A stretch of 41,987 nt of DNA from Alitiscatomonas aceti (GTDB lineage: Bacteria; Bacillota; Clostridia; Lachnospirales; Lachnospiraceae), in assembly GCF_025567195.1 (NCBI RefSeq), contig NZ_JAOQJF010000029.1:1-41987 (forward strand). Reading direction: 5' to 3'. A program made the translations under genes and the position numbers. This document shows, in pieces, positions 30,711 to 38,081 of this stretch; the first letter of the stretch is position 1; every line of letters starts with the position of its first letter. Below the pieces are notes generated by a model. It searched no databases. It was given only the letters and a program-made list of their open reading frames with translations, and was not told the DNA's origin.

Positions 30711-31488
30711 GGTTGCTTCCACCTGGCATGAACTGTTTATAAAAATCCGCCGCCGGTCTCCGATCCGCATCCCCGTCACGCTCCTTTGCGCTCTTCCTGT
30801 CCGTATAATTTCCGTCCAGAACCTTGGCCATGTTGGAATCCGCCACCAGCCAGTCAAAAGTGGCGGACCAGTTTCGATTGTTCTTGCCTTTCAGGAAATC
30901 ACTTGCTTCTGCCATCTCAAAGAGCTTCTGGAAATCCTCTACGGTATATCCAGCTCTCAGCCTGGCCCGGATCGCCTTCTTTCTTGCCTCTGACATTTTC
31001 ACCAGGCGGGGATACGACCCGCAAACGGAGTTATAAAGCTCTCGAATCGTGGTGATCTGGTCAGAAAAGGCATCCGTCTTTTCTGGTAGTACGTCAGTAC
31101 TACTCTTTTCGTTTTGTTTATGTTTATATAATGTGTCACTAATTTGCGTACCATCTTGCACACCAATTTGCGTACCATCTTGCACACCAATTTGCGTACT
31201 AACTTGCTTACTATTTGCCATAGTGACTTTATATTTAGTGGCCTTCGTGGCCTTTTCCTGAAAGTCAATCAGCCCTCTCTGCTTCAATTCGTTTCTCGCT
31301 TTCAGTATTCCTGACCTGGATAAACCTGTCAGTACCGAGAGCACCTGATTCGGCGCTGCAAACCACTCTGTCCAGTTGCTCCTGTTGCATACATGCAATA
31401 ACGCAAAGTATAACGACACCTGCCCTGTAGACAACGGATTTGTTGTGGCCGAATCCCAGAACGCATTGATCTGGGCAATATAATTCAT
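30652..31488 (-). CDS. DnaD-like replication initiator
   Basis: The start MNYIAQINAFWDSATTNPLS fits AGGTGA eight bases upstream. It has 278 residues: an N-terminal winged helix (LSTGQVSLYFALLHVCNRSN; LSVLTGLSRSGILKARNELK) and a C-terminal DnaD/DnaB2 domain (FQKLFEMAEASDFLKGKNNR followed by WSATFDWLV). Between them lies an 8-residue repeat (QIGVQDGT) encoded by 24-bp DNA repeats at 31141-31200. It probably binds the origin and recruits the loader encoded next. Confidence 0.88.
   Translation of the reverse strand: MNYIAQINAFWDSATTNPLSTGQVSLYFALLHVCNRSNWTEWFAAPNQVLSVLTGLSRSGILKARNELKQRGLIDFQEKATKATKYKVTMANSKQVSTQIGVQDGTQIGVQDGTQISDTLYKHKQNEKSSTDVLPEKTDAFSDQITTIRELYNSVCGSYPRLVKMSEARKKAIRARLRAGYTVEDFQKLFEMAEASDFLKGKNNRNWSATFDWLVADSNMAKVLDGNYTDRKSAKERDGDADRRPAADFYKQFMPGGSNREDGPAIRTGTGPLPPGDV
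31141..31200. repeat. 24-bp iteron-like tandem repeats, candidate replication origin
   Basis: Two perfect 24-bp copies (31141-31164, 31165-31188), each containing TTGCGTACCATCTTGCAC, are followed by a partial third copy. They lie within the initiator gene, between its winged-helix and DnaD domains. Many phages place their origin iterons inside the initiator gene, lambda O being the classic case. The repeats are seen; origin function is inferred. Confidence 0.6.
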
Positions 31489-31500
31489 AAAGGCAGTCAC

Positions 31501-31845
31501 CTACCTTTCATCTTTCTGTCTTAATTCGATACCTGCTTCCCATTCACGAAACAAGGAAAACCAGTCCTCTAACCTCATGGTAACAAGCCATTCGCACCGA
31601 TCGCGCCGATGAAAGACTGTAGGCAACTCTCCATCCTTCGCATCCCGCATGGCCTGCCCCATCGCATCCAGAAGATTTAACTTTTCAACTCTCTTACACT
31701 CCACATGGATTCCTGGAAGCCCGACCACGTCCGCATCTCCGGATATTCCGCAATATTGTTGTCCTCGTCTTGCCTCATATCCATGTTCCCGAAAGATCTT
31801 TGCCAGTTCCCGCTCCCCACGGCTTCCTTTCTGCCTGCTGTTCAT
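31501..31845 (-). CDS. Hjc-like Holliday junction resolvase / PDDEXK endonuclease
   Basis: This 114-residue protein, starting MNSRQKGSRGERELAKIF, has the archaeal-Hjc-type nuclease pattern: Glu in GERELA, Asp in GDADVVGL and HVECKR (E-x-K). These residues form the metal-dependent PD-(D/E)xK active site. QQYCGISGDADVVG is the family signature in Firmicute phages. It would resolve branched DNA during phage recombination before packaging. Confidence 0.85.
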   Translation of the reverse strand: MNSRQKGSRGERELAKIFREHGYEARRGQQYCGISGDADVVGLPGIHVECKRVEKLNLLDAMGQAMRDAKDGELPTVFHRRDRCEWLVTMRLEDWFSLFREWEAGIELRQKDER

Positions 31846-31940
31846 ACGTCTCTCTCCTTTGATCCCCGGCGTCGACAGCCAAAACGCCGGGATATTTTAC
31901 TGTGACATATTAAAAAAGGGGAGGGCTGTCTTTTTATGCT

Positions 31941-32690
31941 TTACCCGATGATCGTGATATGCTCCAGGATCTCCTTCGGCGCGTCTCCGAGTTCGTTTTC
32001 AAAGTATTCCTTGATGTTCTGGACTGCTTCGTTCTTCCAGATGCCTCCCTCTGCCTCTACGATCTTAAAGGCCGGGGCCCCTTTGTCGCTGATCCGGAAC
32101 ACAAACTGGCTGCGCGGCTGCTTCACTTCCTGGAAGGTACGGAACGGGATCAGCTCCACCGGATTCGGCACGATCACATCCGCCTTCGATGCCACACCCA
32201 CATTCATTGTAGCCACCTGCGTCCTGCCGTCATCCGAATACGTCTGCTCGTTTTTCTTTTCTACATTTCCAGCAAATTTCATGATGGCCTCCAGGTCCGG
32301 GGTCATCTGGAAATTGGACTGGAGTGCGATCATGAACTCTTCCTGGTCATACCATCGTCCGAACTGGAATTCGGATGTTTCTGCCTTTGAGGAGAAAAGG
32401 CATTCCCTTTTTCTCTCCCCGTCCAGGAAGGAGACCAGGCTGACCAGCTTCGGGCTCTCCACATGGATGATCATCTTATTGCCCTTAAACTCCTCAGAGC
32501 AGCGTGAAATATACTCTGCCATCGAAGACAGAGTGGATGCCTCCACAGCTTCCGCCCGCTTCGGAGCCCCGTAGCGCTCCAGGCGCCGGTTGGCATACGT
32601 CTCCCCGCAGATCTCCACGACCTGTACCTTCTCGGAGCTGTTCCCCAGCCCCACCACATACTGTAATGCTTCTTTTAATCCTTCCAACAT
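31941..32690 (-). CDS. DUF2303 (YfdQ-like) phage protein
   Basis: This 249-residue protein starts MLEGLKEALQYVVGLGN. Family-like features are VVEICGETYANRRLERYGAP, FIALQSNFQMTPDLEAIMKF-type residues in the middle and IPFRTFQEVKQPRSQFVFR near the end, as in DUF2303 proteins. These are phage proteins of unknown biochemical role, usually in the recombination/replication block. An inverted repeat CCCGGCG/CGCCGGG (31861-31890) lies between it and the resolvase gene. Confidence 0.75.
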   Translation of the reverse strand: MLEGLKEALQYVVGLGNSSEKVQVVEICGETYANRRLERYGAPKRAEAVEASTLSSMAEYISRCSEEFKGNKMIIHVESPKLVSLVSFLDGERKRECLFSSKAETSEFQFGRWYDQEEFMIALQSNFQMTPDLEAIMKFAGNVEKKNEQTYSDDGRTQVATMNVGVASKADVIVPNPVELIPFRTFQEVKQPRSQFVFRISDKGAPAFKIVEAEGGIWKNEAVQNIKEYFENELGDAPKEILEHITIIG

Positions 32691-32708
32691 ATCTAATTCT
32701 CCTTTCTT

Positions 32709-33125
32709 TTATCTGGCTGACCGGAGGTCAATAGGCCCCCGCCGCTCCTCTTCTAAAATCTCTCCCGTATCCGGGTCAAACGCTTTTTCATGTGCCCCTG
32801 GATCCGCAGGGACCGCATCATAGGCTCCTGTCACGGCCGGGCGGTTATTTCCATACTCGGACATTTCCACCCGCCCGGTACGGGCATCCTGGCCGATCAG
32901 GAATACTGTTTCTGTCTTTGCGATCCCGGCCAGCTTTGTCCTGATGTTAAATGCGACCTGGATCGTCCCGGCTTTTGAGGGCTTGAATTTGAGATTTATG
33001 GTCATCCCACGGGCGGCCTCCGGATCCATGTTGGGATCTATGATATTCCGTCCGATCTGGGCCAGAGCCATGGAAAACTTTTCCGCCAGCTCTCCTCCGG
33101 CGATGTTGTCAAACGTGATCGGCAT
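32709..33125 (-). CDS. Conserved phage protein in the recombination block
   Basis: This 138-residue protein starts MPITFDNIAGGELAEKFSMA after AAGGAGGTGAGAG. The first half (INLKFKPSKAGTIQVAFNIR) looks like a beta-rich core, and the acidic C-terminal tail ends EERRGPIDLRSAR. Relatives are often named replication terminator protein in Lachnospiraceae phages, without proof. It is between RecT and the DUF2303 gene. Confidence 0.65.
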   Translation of the reverse strand: MPITFDNIAGGELAEKFSMALAQIGRNIIDPNMDPEAARGMTINLKFKPSKAGTIQVAFNIRTKLAGIAKTETVFLIGQDARTGRVEMSEYGNNRPAVTGAYDAVPADPGAHEKAFDPDTGEILEEERRGPIDLRSAR

Positions 33126-33139
33126 CTGCTCTCACCTCC

Positions 33140-33916
33140 TTAGTCGTTAAAGAACGCCGATGCCATATCCATCTGCACACCGGCCTGTCCTCCCTGCTGG
33201 GTGGGCGGGGGAGTCACCGGCTCCTGGATCTGCGCCGGTCTCTGGGGCTGAAGCTCAGAAACGGCTGCATCGGCCTCTGCCGGAGCCGGAGGAGCCAGGA
33301 AAGAGGCTTCCGATCCACCCCCTTCCTCCTCACTGTACATGCCGGAGAAACTTTCCGGAAACGCTTCCCGGAGCGCCTGTACCAGAGCCACCTTGCGGAT
33401 CATCGTAGCCGGTTTCTTGGACCACTGGCTGTTTAAGGAGCCATCCTTCTTCCGGCCGGCATACTCATCAAAGGATACCTCAATACGATATGTGTGGGAC
33501 CGGTCCTTCCGGTACACTTCCGCATATCCCCCCACAAGCTCCTCTCCGGGAAGTTTCAGGGTTCCGGTCCTGTATACGACCTCGTTCCCGGACATTACGA
33601 TAATACCGGCCTCCATGCCGTCAAATCCCGGTGTTTTTTCGGCCCGCTTCATAAACGCTTCTTTGCCGACGACCATCGTGGCCGGTTCGTTCCCATACTT
33701 GATGCAGTACGCCTCTTTTAACCACGGGTTTAAGCCCGCATATTTGCAGAGATTGATAAACATGACAACCTCCTGCATGGTCACCCGCTCTTTGTCTCCG
33801 CTTACCAGGTAATCCCGCACGGTCTGAGGGGTTAAGACGATCTTCTCACCGGCCACCTCAAATTCCACACGGTCTGCTTTCGGCTGTGTTTTTGTCAGAC
33901 TGTTTCCTACTGCCAT
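33140..33916 (-). CDS. recT: RecT-family single-strand annealing protein
   Basis: This 258-residue protein has the typical RecT core: LCKYAGLNPWLKEAYCIKYG, MVVGKEAFMKRAEK, GMEAGIIVMSGNEVVYR and QWSKKPATMIRKVALVQALREAFP. It anneals complementary single strands and works with the YqaJ exonuclease encoded upstream. The C-terminal 60 residues are Pro/Gln-rich and disordered, ending MDMASAFFND, and may bind the host single-strand binding protein. Confidence 0.93.
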   Translation of the reverse strand: MAVGNSLTKTQPKADRVEFEVAGEKIVLTPQTVRDYLVSGDKERVTMQEVVMFINLCKYAGLNPWLKEAYCIKYGNEPATMVVGKEAFMKRAEKTPGFDGMEAGIIVMSGNEVVYRTGTLKLPGEELVGGYAEVYRKDRSHTYRIEVSFDEYAGRKKDGSLNSQWSKKPATMIRKVALVQALREAFPESFSGMYSEEEGGGSEASFLAPPAPAEADAAVSELQPQRPAQIQEPVTPPPTQQGGQAGVQMDMASAFFND

Positions 33917-33931
33917 TTTTGTTTCCTCCTT

Positions 33932-34807
33932 TTACTGCTGCGGAACGGGTCCGAACTGGATCCCGTTATCCTTTAAAAACTGCTTTAACTGCACCATCTG
34001 GGCCCTGGTCACATACACCCGCATATCGATCGCAGTCACCGGTTCCTCCGGCTGCGGCTCTTCTGCGGCCGCAGTGGGAGACGTCTCAGCCTTCTGTCCG
34101 GCCCGGATGATCTGCTCGGTCTCCTTCTTTTCTCTGGCTTCCCGCTCGGCCTTCTGCCTGGCCCGCTCTGCCTCATACTCCTGGCGCTTTCTTTCTGCCG
34201 CCTCCAGGCGGTTCTGCTCGGCCAGTGCCGCGCCGATATCATAGGTCTTTAAAAATACGGCTTTCATGTCGGCGGCATAGGGGCTGTCCACCTCATTTAA
34301 GACTGCAAGGCCCTCATCCACCCTCTGGATCATGGCAAGGATCTCCGTCTTGACCGCTTTCATAGTCACGCTGGCATTGGCATATTCCGGCCGCATGACC
34401 CGCTCAAAGGGAAGATACTCCCCGATGTCATGGATGTTGTCCTCATAAAACTCCCGGATCTTATCCGTTTTCTCTTTCCGGAGCCGCTCTTCATATGCCT
34501 TTACCTGGCTGTCGATATTGTCAATGGCAGCCTGTACGATGGCCACCAGTTCCTTTTCTTCCCGGTCAAACTGCTCATACGGCTCCAGGTACTTCCTTTT
34601 GATCTCTTTCCGCTTGTCCTCCAGGGCCTCCGTAAATTTCCGTAGCTTTGCCCGGTCCGCCCTGGCCTGTTTGATGGTATCATCCGTATACACGGCCATC
34701 TCATAGTCCCGGACCGTCTCCGAGATCTCCGCTTTCAGTTCCTGGAAATTCCATTTAACCACCTGTGCAAACCCGTTATCCTGCGGGCTGTAAATCTTTA
34801 ACTCCAT
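33932..34807 (-). CDS. DUF1351 protein
   Basis: This 291-residue protein starts MELKIYSPQDNGFAQVVKWN. It is nearly all helix, with a long coiled coil (DRAKLRKFTEALEDKRKEIK) and a very charged segment around 205-240 (ERKRQEYEAERARQKAEREA). A short C-terminal domain (YVTRAQMVQLKQFLKDNGI) ends it. DUF1351 genes are constant partners of YqaJ and RecT in Firmicute phages, so it probably assists recombination, though its activity is unknown. Confidence 0.85.
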   Translation of the reverse strand: MELKIYSPQDNGFAQVVKWNFQELKAEISETVRDYEMAVYTDDTIKQARADRAKLRKFTEALEDKRKEIKRKYLEPYEQFDREEKELVAIVQAAIDNIDSQVKAYEERLRKEKTDKIREFYEDNIHDIGEYLPFERVMRPEYANASVTMKAVKTEILAMIQRVDEGLAVLNEVDSPYAADMKAVFLKTYDIGAALAEQNRLEAAERKRQEYEAERARQKAEREAREKKETEQIIRAGQKAETSPTAAAEEPQPEEPVTAIDMRVYVTRAQMVQLKQFLKDNGIQFGPVPQQ

Positions 34808-34816
34808 AGCTGCCTC

Positions 34817-35473
34817 CTAAATAACCGGAAGGATGAGATACGGCCTCCGTCCGGAGACCACGCAGTCCCAGAAGCCCTTTTCGGCCTCCACGAGCCACCG
34901 GATATCCTCCAGGACCTCATCCCTCTCCATAAAATAGTGCTTTGTCGTGATCCGAAGCTCTCCGCTCCGGCTGTCCTTTAACTGTGCCTTTAAGACCACG
35001 AAATCATATCCCGTCACAGCCAGGTAATGGAGGATCTGGCAGTAATACTGGTCCGGGATCCTCCCGTTCCACTTGACGGTCTGCGCTCCCTGGAGGATCT
35101 CCGTGGTCTTGATCTCCAGGATCCCGTGCCGCCCATCCGGATCCACAAGCTCCCCGTCCAGGGAGGCATGCATCCAGGGGTACTCCGGGTTAAGGAACAT
35201 GTTGTTCTCCTCATACAGGACCTGGTACTGCGGGAAATCCATGGCAAACAGCGCTCTCAGATGCCCCTCTGCCTCGGTTCCATACCGGACATAATCCCGG
35301 TCTGAGATATCCTCCGGAAGTACCAGCCCCATCTTCTCCTCCCAGAGCTGGACGTTGTCCTTATAGGGACTCAGCCCCACACAGGCAGCCGCATCCGACC
35401 CGCCGATATGGTTTTTTCTTGCTTCCAGCCAGGCGATACGATCAGGAAGTACATACTTCTGGGCTGGCATCAT
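34817..35473 (-). CDS. YqaJ-type viral recombinase exonuclease
   Basis: This 218-residue lambda-exonuclease-like protein has the YqaJ motifs: RKNHIGGSDAAACVGLSPY, GTEAEGHLRALFA, HASLDGELVD and GILEIKTT (the D...ExK active site), then DQYYCQILHYLAVTG. It resects double-strand ends for RecT. Two ATG codons in a row lie at the start (MMPAQK); the first overlaps the upstream stop as ATGA. A late SRSGELRITTKHYFMERDE segment is also typical of the family. Confidence 0.93.
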   Translation of the reverse strand: MMPAQKYVLPDRIAWLEARKNHIGGSDAAACVGLSPYKDNVQLWEEKMGLVLPEDISDRDYVRYGTEAEGHLRALFAMDFPQYQVLYEENNMFLNPEYPWMHASLDGELVDPDGRHGILEIKTTEILQGAQTVKWNGRIPDQYYCQILHYLAVTGYDFVVLKAQLKDSRSGELRITTKHYFMERDEVLEDIRWLVEAEKGFWDCVVSGRRPYLILPVI

Positions 35474-35895
35474 CCTGCAATCCTCTCAATCACCTTTTTC
35501 AACTCCTCGCTCAATGCTTCCGCTATGTCTTCCTGAATTCCGCAGATATCAATTCCCATACCGCTGTATTCAGTTCCAACAAAGAGTACGTTACCTGCAA
35601 TCGGACAACCATGCCTGTCTGTCATGTACAGCCAGCTCCCCAGCATATTCGATTCCAAATTCTTAAGCAGTCCTTCCTCGTCAACCAGCATCACGAGCGG
35701 AGTTCTTTTGTTCTTCATCCCCACTCCTGTCAGAATCCTTGTGTAGAGTCTTTTCGGCTTTACTATTTCATAGAGTTCACAGTCCTCGCCGATCAGTTTG
35801 TGGAATGCTTCATTGTGAGTCCGGTAGGCTCCACCTTCCGGGTAGTCGTGAATGGTCACTTTTAAGTCTGTCGAAACCCGAATCAATTTTTTCAT
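35470..35895 (-). CDS. DUF3846-like protein
   Basis: This 141-residue protein starts MKKLIRVSTDLKVTIHDYPE after AACAGGAGG. It shows the DUF3846 pattern: a short strand-rich start, LHKLIGEDCELYEIVKPKRLYTR-like residues, MLVDEEGLLKNLESN, and NVLFVGTEYSGMGIDICGI. Proteins with this domain are common in plasmids and phages of Firmicutes; the function is unknown. It is the first gene of the recombination set. Confidence 0.75.
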   Translation of the reverse strand: MKKLIRVSTDLKVTIHDYPEGGAYRTHNEAFHKLIGEDCELYEIVKPKRLYTRILTGVGMKNKRTPLVMLVDEEGLLKNLESNMLGSWLYMTDRHGCPIAGNVLFVGTEYSGMGIDICGIQEDIAEALSEELKKVIERIAG

Positions 35896-35940
35896 TGATT
35901 TCCTCCTGTTTTTGCCCTACAATAAGGGTGTGTGAATTTT

Positions 35941-36195
35941 TTACCTGAGTCCCCTGGAAGTTACCGCTTCCGGGGATTCTTTTTCTTCCAGCCATCTGAA
36001 GTACATCTCGAGCGCAAAGTGGATGGCATGTGCCATGGTGTAATCCTTCGGACGTCCCAGGGACCGCAGCCATCGGTTATGTTTGTCCACCCGGGCTTTC
36101 AGCCCCCGGGCCTGCCAGTCCTCCAGGAAAATGATTGCCCCTGCGAGGTCGCTTCCCGGGAAATCAATCTTTACTGCCACGCTTCCGTCCTTCAT
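35941..36195 (-). CDS. Small conserved early protein
   Basis: This 84-residue protein starts MKDGSVAVKIDFPGSDLAGA after GGGAGGTGCGG. A conserved Trp-rich core (FLEDWQARGLKARVDKHNRW) and FALEMYFRWLEEKE suggest a compact helical fold. Function unknown. About 45 bp separate it from the DUF3846 gene. Confidence 0.65.
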   Translation of the reverse strand: MKDGSVAVKIDFPGSDLAGAIIFLEDWQARGLKARVDKHNRWLRSLGRPKDYTMAHAIHFALEMYFRWLEEKESPEAVTSRGLR

Positions 36196-36211
36196 GTCCG
36201 CACCTCCCTGC

Positions 36212-36391
36212 CTATAATAAAACTGTCACTGCTGCCAGCCCGATCCCGAATCCGGCCCCGGCCAGGATCCCTGTGACGATCAGCTCGCCTCCGGCCATCA
36301 GCATCCGGACCAGATCTCTCATGGTCCGGTGCCAGGTCCTTCTCCGGCGGCGTACCCGGCCCACCGGCATGTACAGGATCTCTTTTTCCAT
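36212..36391 (-). CDS. Small basic membrane protein
   Basis: The chosen ATG (MEKEILYMPVGRVRRRRR) lies eight bases after GGAGG; an ATG one codon earlier is equally open. It has 59 residues: a very basic N-terminal half, then a hydrophobic, glycine-rich C-terminal half (VTGILAGAGFGIGLAAVTVLL) that probably spans the membrane. Function unknown. Confidence 0.6.
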   Translation of the reverse strand: MEKEILYMPVGRVRRRRRTWHRTMRDLVRMLMAGGELIVTGILAGAGFGIGLAAVTVLL

Positions 36392-36405
36392 CATCCTCAC
36401 CTCCG

Positions 36406-36561
36406 TTAAATCTCGATTCTCCTGGTCTTACCGTTTCCCCGATGCACCAGGCACATCTGGCGCTCTGATGCCCACAGGACCAGCCAGTCCCTGGCCATCA
36501 GCCCGGCCTTTGCGATCAGCATCGCCTGCTCATCGGTCGGCCGCTTTGGTCTTCTTTTCAT
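36406..36561 (-). CDS. DUF6906-like small protein
   Basis: The start MKRRPKRPTDEQAMLIAKAG follows GGAGGTGAGGACG. Its 51 residues match the DUF6906 pattern: KRPT..Q..LI.KAGL....WLV, then LVHRGNGKTRRIEI. Such proteins are very common in the early region of Lachnospiraceae prophages. Function unknown. Confidence 0.75.
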   Translation of the reverse strand: MKRRPKRPTDEQAMLIAKAGLMARDWLVLWASERQMCLVHRGNGKTRRIEI

Positions 36562-36566
36562 CGTCC

Positions 36567-36785
36567 TCACCTCCTCTGCATGGTTTTTGTCTGAAGCTCT
36601 ACCTGTTTCTGCCACCAGATCCACAGCCCCTCTGTATCATAAATAATGGGGCTATTCGATTTCATCGGATCCAGTTTTGTAGCAAACCTCTGGTTCTTAT
36701 CCCCATAGGCCCGCCGGAGAAATTCTTCCGGAAACCCCATTTTAACCAGTTCTGACGTCCTCATAATCGGCTTGGGAAATTTCAT
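36567..36785 (-). CDS. MerR/excisionase-like small DNA-binding protein
   Basis: This 72-residue protein starts MKFPKPIMRTSELVKMGFPE after TAGGAGGTGAAG. The first 30 residues look like a winged-helix start (IMRTSELVKMGFPEEFLRRA) as in excisionases and MerR-type factors. It is one of the first leftward genes after the switch, where excisionases can be placed. No other excisionase candidate is seen, so this is the best one, though only by likeness of the HTH. Confidence 0.55.
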   Translation of the reverse strand: MKFPKPIMRTSELVKMGFPEEFLRRAYGDKNQRFATKLDPMKSNSPIIYDTEGLWIWWQKQVELQTKTMQRR

Positions 36786-36852
36786 ATTTCTTCACCTCCT
36801 ACTTCAGCAATTCCTCAATGATCACGCCAGATAATCCGCGACCTTCTGAATC

Positions 36853-36881
36853 TTGTTTTTTCTCCCTCTTAGTTCTATACT
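36853..36881 (+). promoter_or_regulatory. Promoter of the small plus-strand gene
   Basis: TTGTTT (36853-36858), 17 bp and TATACT (36876-36881) precede the 55-residue plus-strand gene by about 48 bp. It lies within an otherwise leftward operon and would allow this gene to be expressed in the lysogen. Confidence 0.55.
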
Positions 36882-36928
36882 GTACTTACAGGCCCCGCCA
36901 GGCCGAGTATAAAAGAAAGGAGCGCTTT

Positions 36929-37096
36929 ATGGATAAACTTAGTAACAAACATGTAATAGACATGGTAAAGGAAATTACTGTTGCAAAAATGTCCAATACT
37001 AACACCCCTCCATCAAAAGAAGGTGGAGAAAAAGTTGCTGAATTTATGCAAGTAATCTACGATAAGCTTATTGAACTAAACAACAAGGCAGATTAG
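36929..37096 (+). CDS. Small conserved plus-strand protein
   Basis: The start MDKLSNKHVIDMVKEITVAK follows AAAGGAGCGCTTT. It has 55 residues and is helical, with the conserved stretch KMSNTNTPPSKEGGEKVAEF and VIYDKLIELNN. It is transcribed against the surrounding early operon. Its 3' end overlaps a small minus-strand gene by 3 bp. It is probably expressed in the lysogen. Function unknown. Confidence 0.7.
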   Translation: MDKLSNKHVIDMVKEITVAKMSNTNTPPSKEGGEKVAEFMQVIYDKLIELNNKAD

Positions 37097-37227
37097 CTTT
37101 TCCATAATTCAATCAACTCATGAGCCAACGCCGGGAGTATTTCTATCGCTTTTTCCGACATTGGCTCTTTTATTGTTTTCTCAATAAAGTCCAGAATTTC
37201 ATTCTCTAAACGTTCCTTTGATCCCAT
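37093..37227 (-). CDS. Small early protein, 44 residues
   Basis: The frame starts MGSKERLENEILDFIEKTIK after GGGGAGGTGAGAG and ends LAHELIELWKS. It lies directly downstream of the Cro-like gene in the leftward early transcript. It is short and helical with an acidic N-terminal half. Its 3' end is convergent with the small plus-strand gene, so the two transcripts are partly antisense to each other. Function unknown. Confidence 0.65.
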   Translation of the reverse strand: MGSKERLENEILDFIEKTIKEPMSEKAIEILPALAHELIELWKS

Positions 37228-37232
37228 TTCTC

Positions 37233-37460
37233 TCACCTCCCCACTTCAGCAACAGACACATCGGGACTCTTCTCTTCTTCCAGAAAATACTCTACGGGTA
37301 CATCAAAATACTTTGCCAAACTAAGAAGCTTGTCCGCCTTTGGAACACTACGACCACTTTTCCAATCTGAAAAAGTGGATTTTGTAATCCCTGTTTCTAC
37401 AGCCACTCTGTAATCAGTCACGCCCTTTTTTTCTCTTAGCGCAACATATCGTCCATACAT
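37233..37460 (-). CDS. Cro-like XRE-family regulator
   Basis: This 75-residue protein starts MYGRYVALREKKGVTDYRVA after AAGGAGG. Residues about 1-60 form an XRE helix-turn-helix; the recognition part, TGITKSTFSDWKSGRS, is identical to that of the divergent repressor. Being the first gene under the leftward early promoter, it should act like Cro. The C-terminal tail (EEEKSPDVSVAEVGR) is acidic and short, without a cleavage domain. Confidence 0.85.
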   Translation of the reverse strand: MYGRYVALREKKGVTDYRVAVETGITKSTFSDWKSGRSVPKADKLLSLAKYFDVPVEYFLEEEKSPDVSVAEVGR

Positions 37461-37487
37461 ATTTTTCCTCCTTTCCGAACTTTCCTA

Positions 37488-37516
37488 TTGATTTTAGTTC
37501 GGAAATCAGTTATAAT
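37488..37516 (+). promoter_or_regulatory. First rightward promoter (repressor side)
   Basis: TTGATT, 17 bp and a perfect TATAAT (37511-37516) point to the repressor gene. One operator-like site (37496-37506) lies in its spacer. The transcript would have a leader of about 130 nt containing a small CAGC/GCTG hairpin with four T residues (37541-37558). Confidence 0.6.
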
Positions 37517-37557
37517 ACATTTACCAGATATAAAATAACCCACAGCTCTTGGCTGTT

Positions 37558-37586
37558 TTGATTTCCGAACTTTGTGCCTGTATTAT
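37558..37586 (+). promoter_or_regulatory. Second rightward promoter (repressor side)
   Basis: TTGATT, 17 bp and TATTAT lie closer to the repressor start. The -35 side overlaps an operator-like site at 37561-37573, and the -10 overlaps the leftward promoter. Repressor bound here could control both directions. Confidence 0.5.
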
Positions 37587-37610
37587 AAGACGGATTTCAG
37601 AACTTGTCAA
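37582..37610 (-). promoter_or_regulatory. Leftward early promoter (consensus)
   Basis: On the minus strand TTGACA (37610-37605), 17 bp and TATAAT (37587-37582) give a perfect sigma-70-type promoter for the Cro-like gene and the early operon. Operator-like sites lie at the -35 (37594-37606) and downstream of the start point (37561-37573), so bound repressor would block it. Confidence 0.8.
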
Positions 37611-37651
37611 TAGTTTTTTGTACGGATTTTAAAACTTACGAGGAGTGCACT

Positions 37652-38068
37652 ATGTATGAAATTTATTGCAAGTTAAGAGATTCAAAAGGAGTAAAAGATT
37701 CAGATGTTGTAAAAGCAACAGGAATTACAAAATCAACCTTCTCCGACTGGAAAAGTGGTCGTAGCAAGCCTAAAAACGATAAACTTCAAAAAATTGCTGA
37801 TTATTTTGGGGTAACTATTGACTATCTGATGACCGGCACAGAGGATAAAAAGGAAGCCCCTGTTCTGACTGCCAGAGATGAGCGGGACATTGCCAAAGAC
37901 TTGAATCGGATTATGGAGAAGTTGTCTGCTGGAGAAGAAGGTCCTGCCTCCTATGATGGAGAAGAATTGGATCCGGAAGCCGCAGAACTTTTCCGGGACG
38001 AGTTAGATCTCGCCCTCCGCAGACTTAAGATAATAAACAAAGAAAAGTACGGCCGCAAAAAGAAATAA
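37652..38068 (+). CDS. CI/ImmR-like XRE-family repressor
   Basis: The start MYEIYCKLRDSKGVKDSDVV follows GAGGAGTGCACT; a longer upstream frame would run back through operator DNA. It has 138 residues. The N-terminal HTH has the recognition part TGITKSTFSDWKSGRS, the same as in the Cro-like protein. The C-terminal half is helical and acidic (ARDERDIAKDLNRIMEKLSA), the form of ImmR-type repressors that are cut by an ImmA protease rather than cleaving themselves. The ImmA-like gene follows at 14 bp. Confidence 0.88.
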   Translation: MYEIYCKLRDSKGVKDSDVVKATGITKSTFSDWKSGRSKPKNDKLQKIADYFGVTIDYLMTGTEDKKEAPVLTARDERDIAKDLNRIMEKLSAGEEGPASYDGEELDPEAAELFRDELDLALRRLKIINKEKYGRKKK

Positions 38069-38081
38069 AAGGTGGTAACTT

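Larger units (their letters stand above)
37471..37638. promoter_or_regulatory. Operator cluster of the lysogeny switch
   Basis: Five sites match AAGTTCNGAAAT or its complement: 37471-37483, 37496-37506, 37561-37573, 37594-37606 and 37626-37638. The last differs most. They overlap the promoters of both regulator genes. Because the two regulators share their recognition helix, both should bind here. Confidence 0.7.

Noticed and set aside
31861..31890. Inverted repeat CCCGGCG/CGCCGGG as a strong terminator between the DUF2303 and resolvase genes
   Set aside because: There is no T-run on the minus strand where transcription goes; on the plus strand only a weak tract follows, and no plus-strand gene precedes it.
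36790..36880. A possible small minus-strand peptide ending GVIIEELLK just upstream of the excisionase-like gene
   Set aside because: The frame is open for about 28 codons but has no usable start codon or binding site, so I did not call it.
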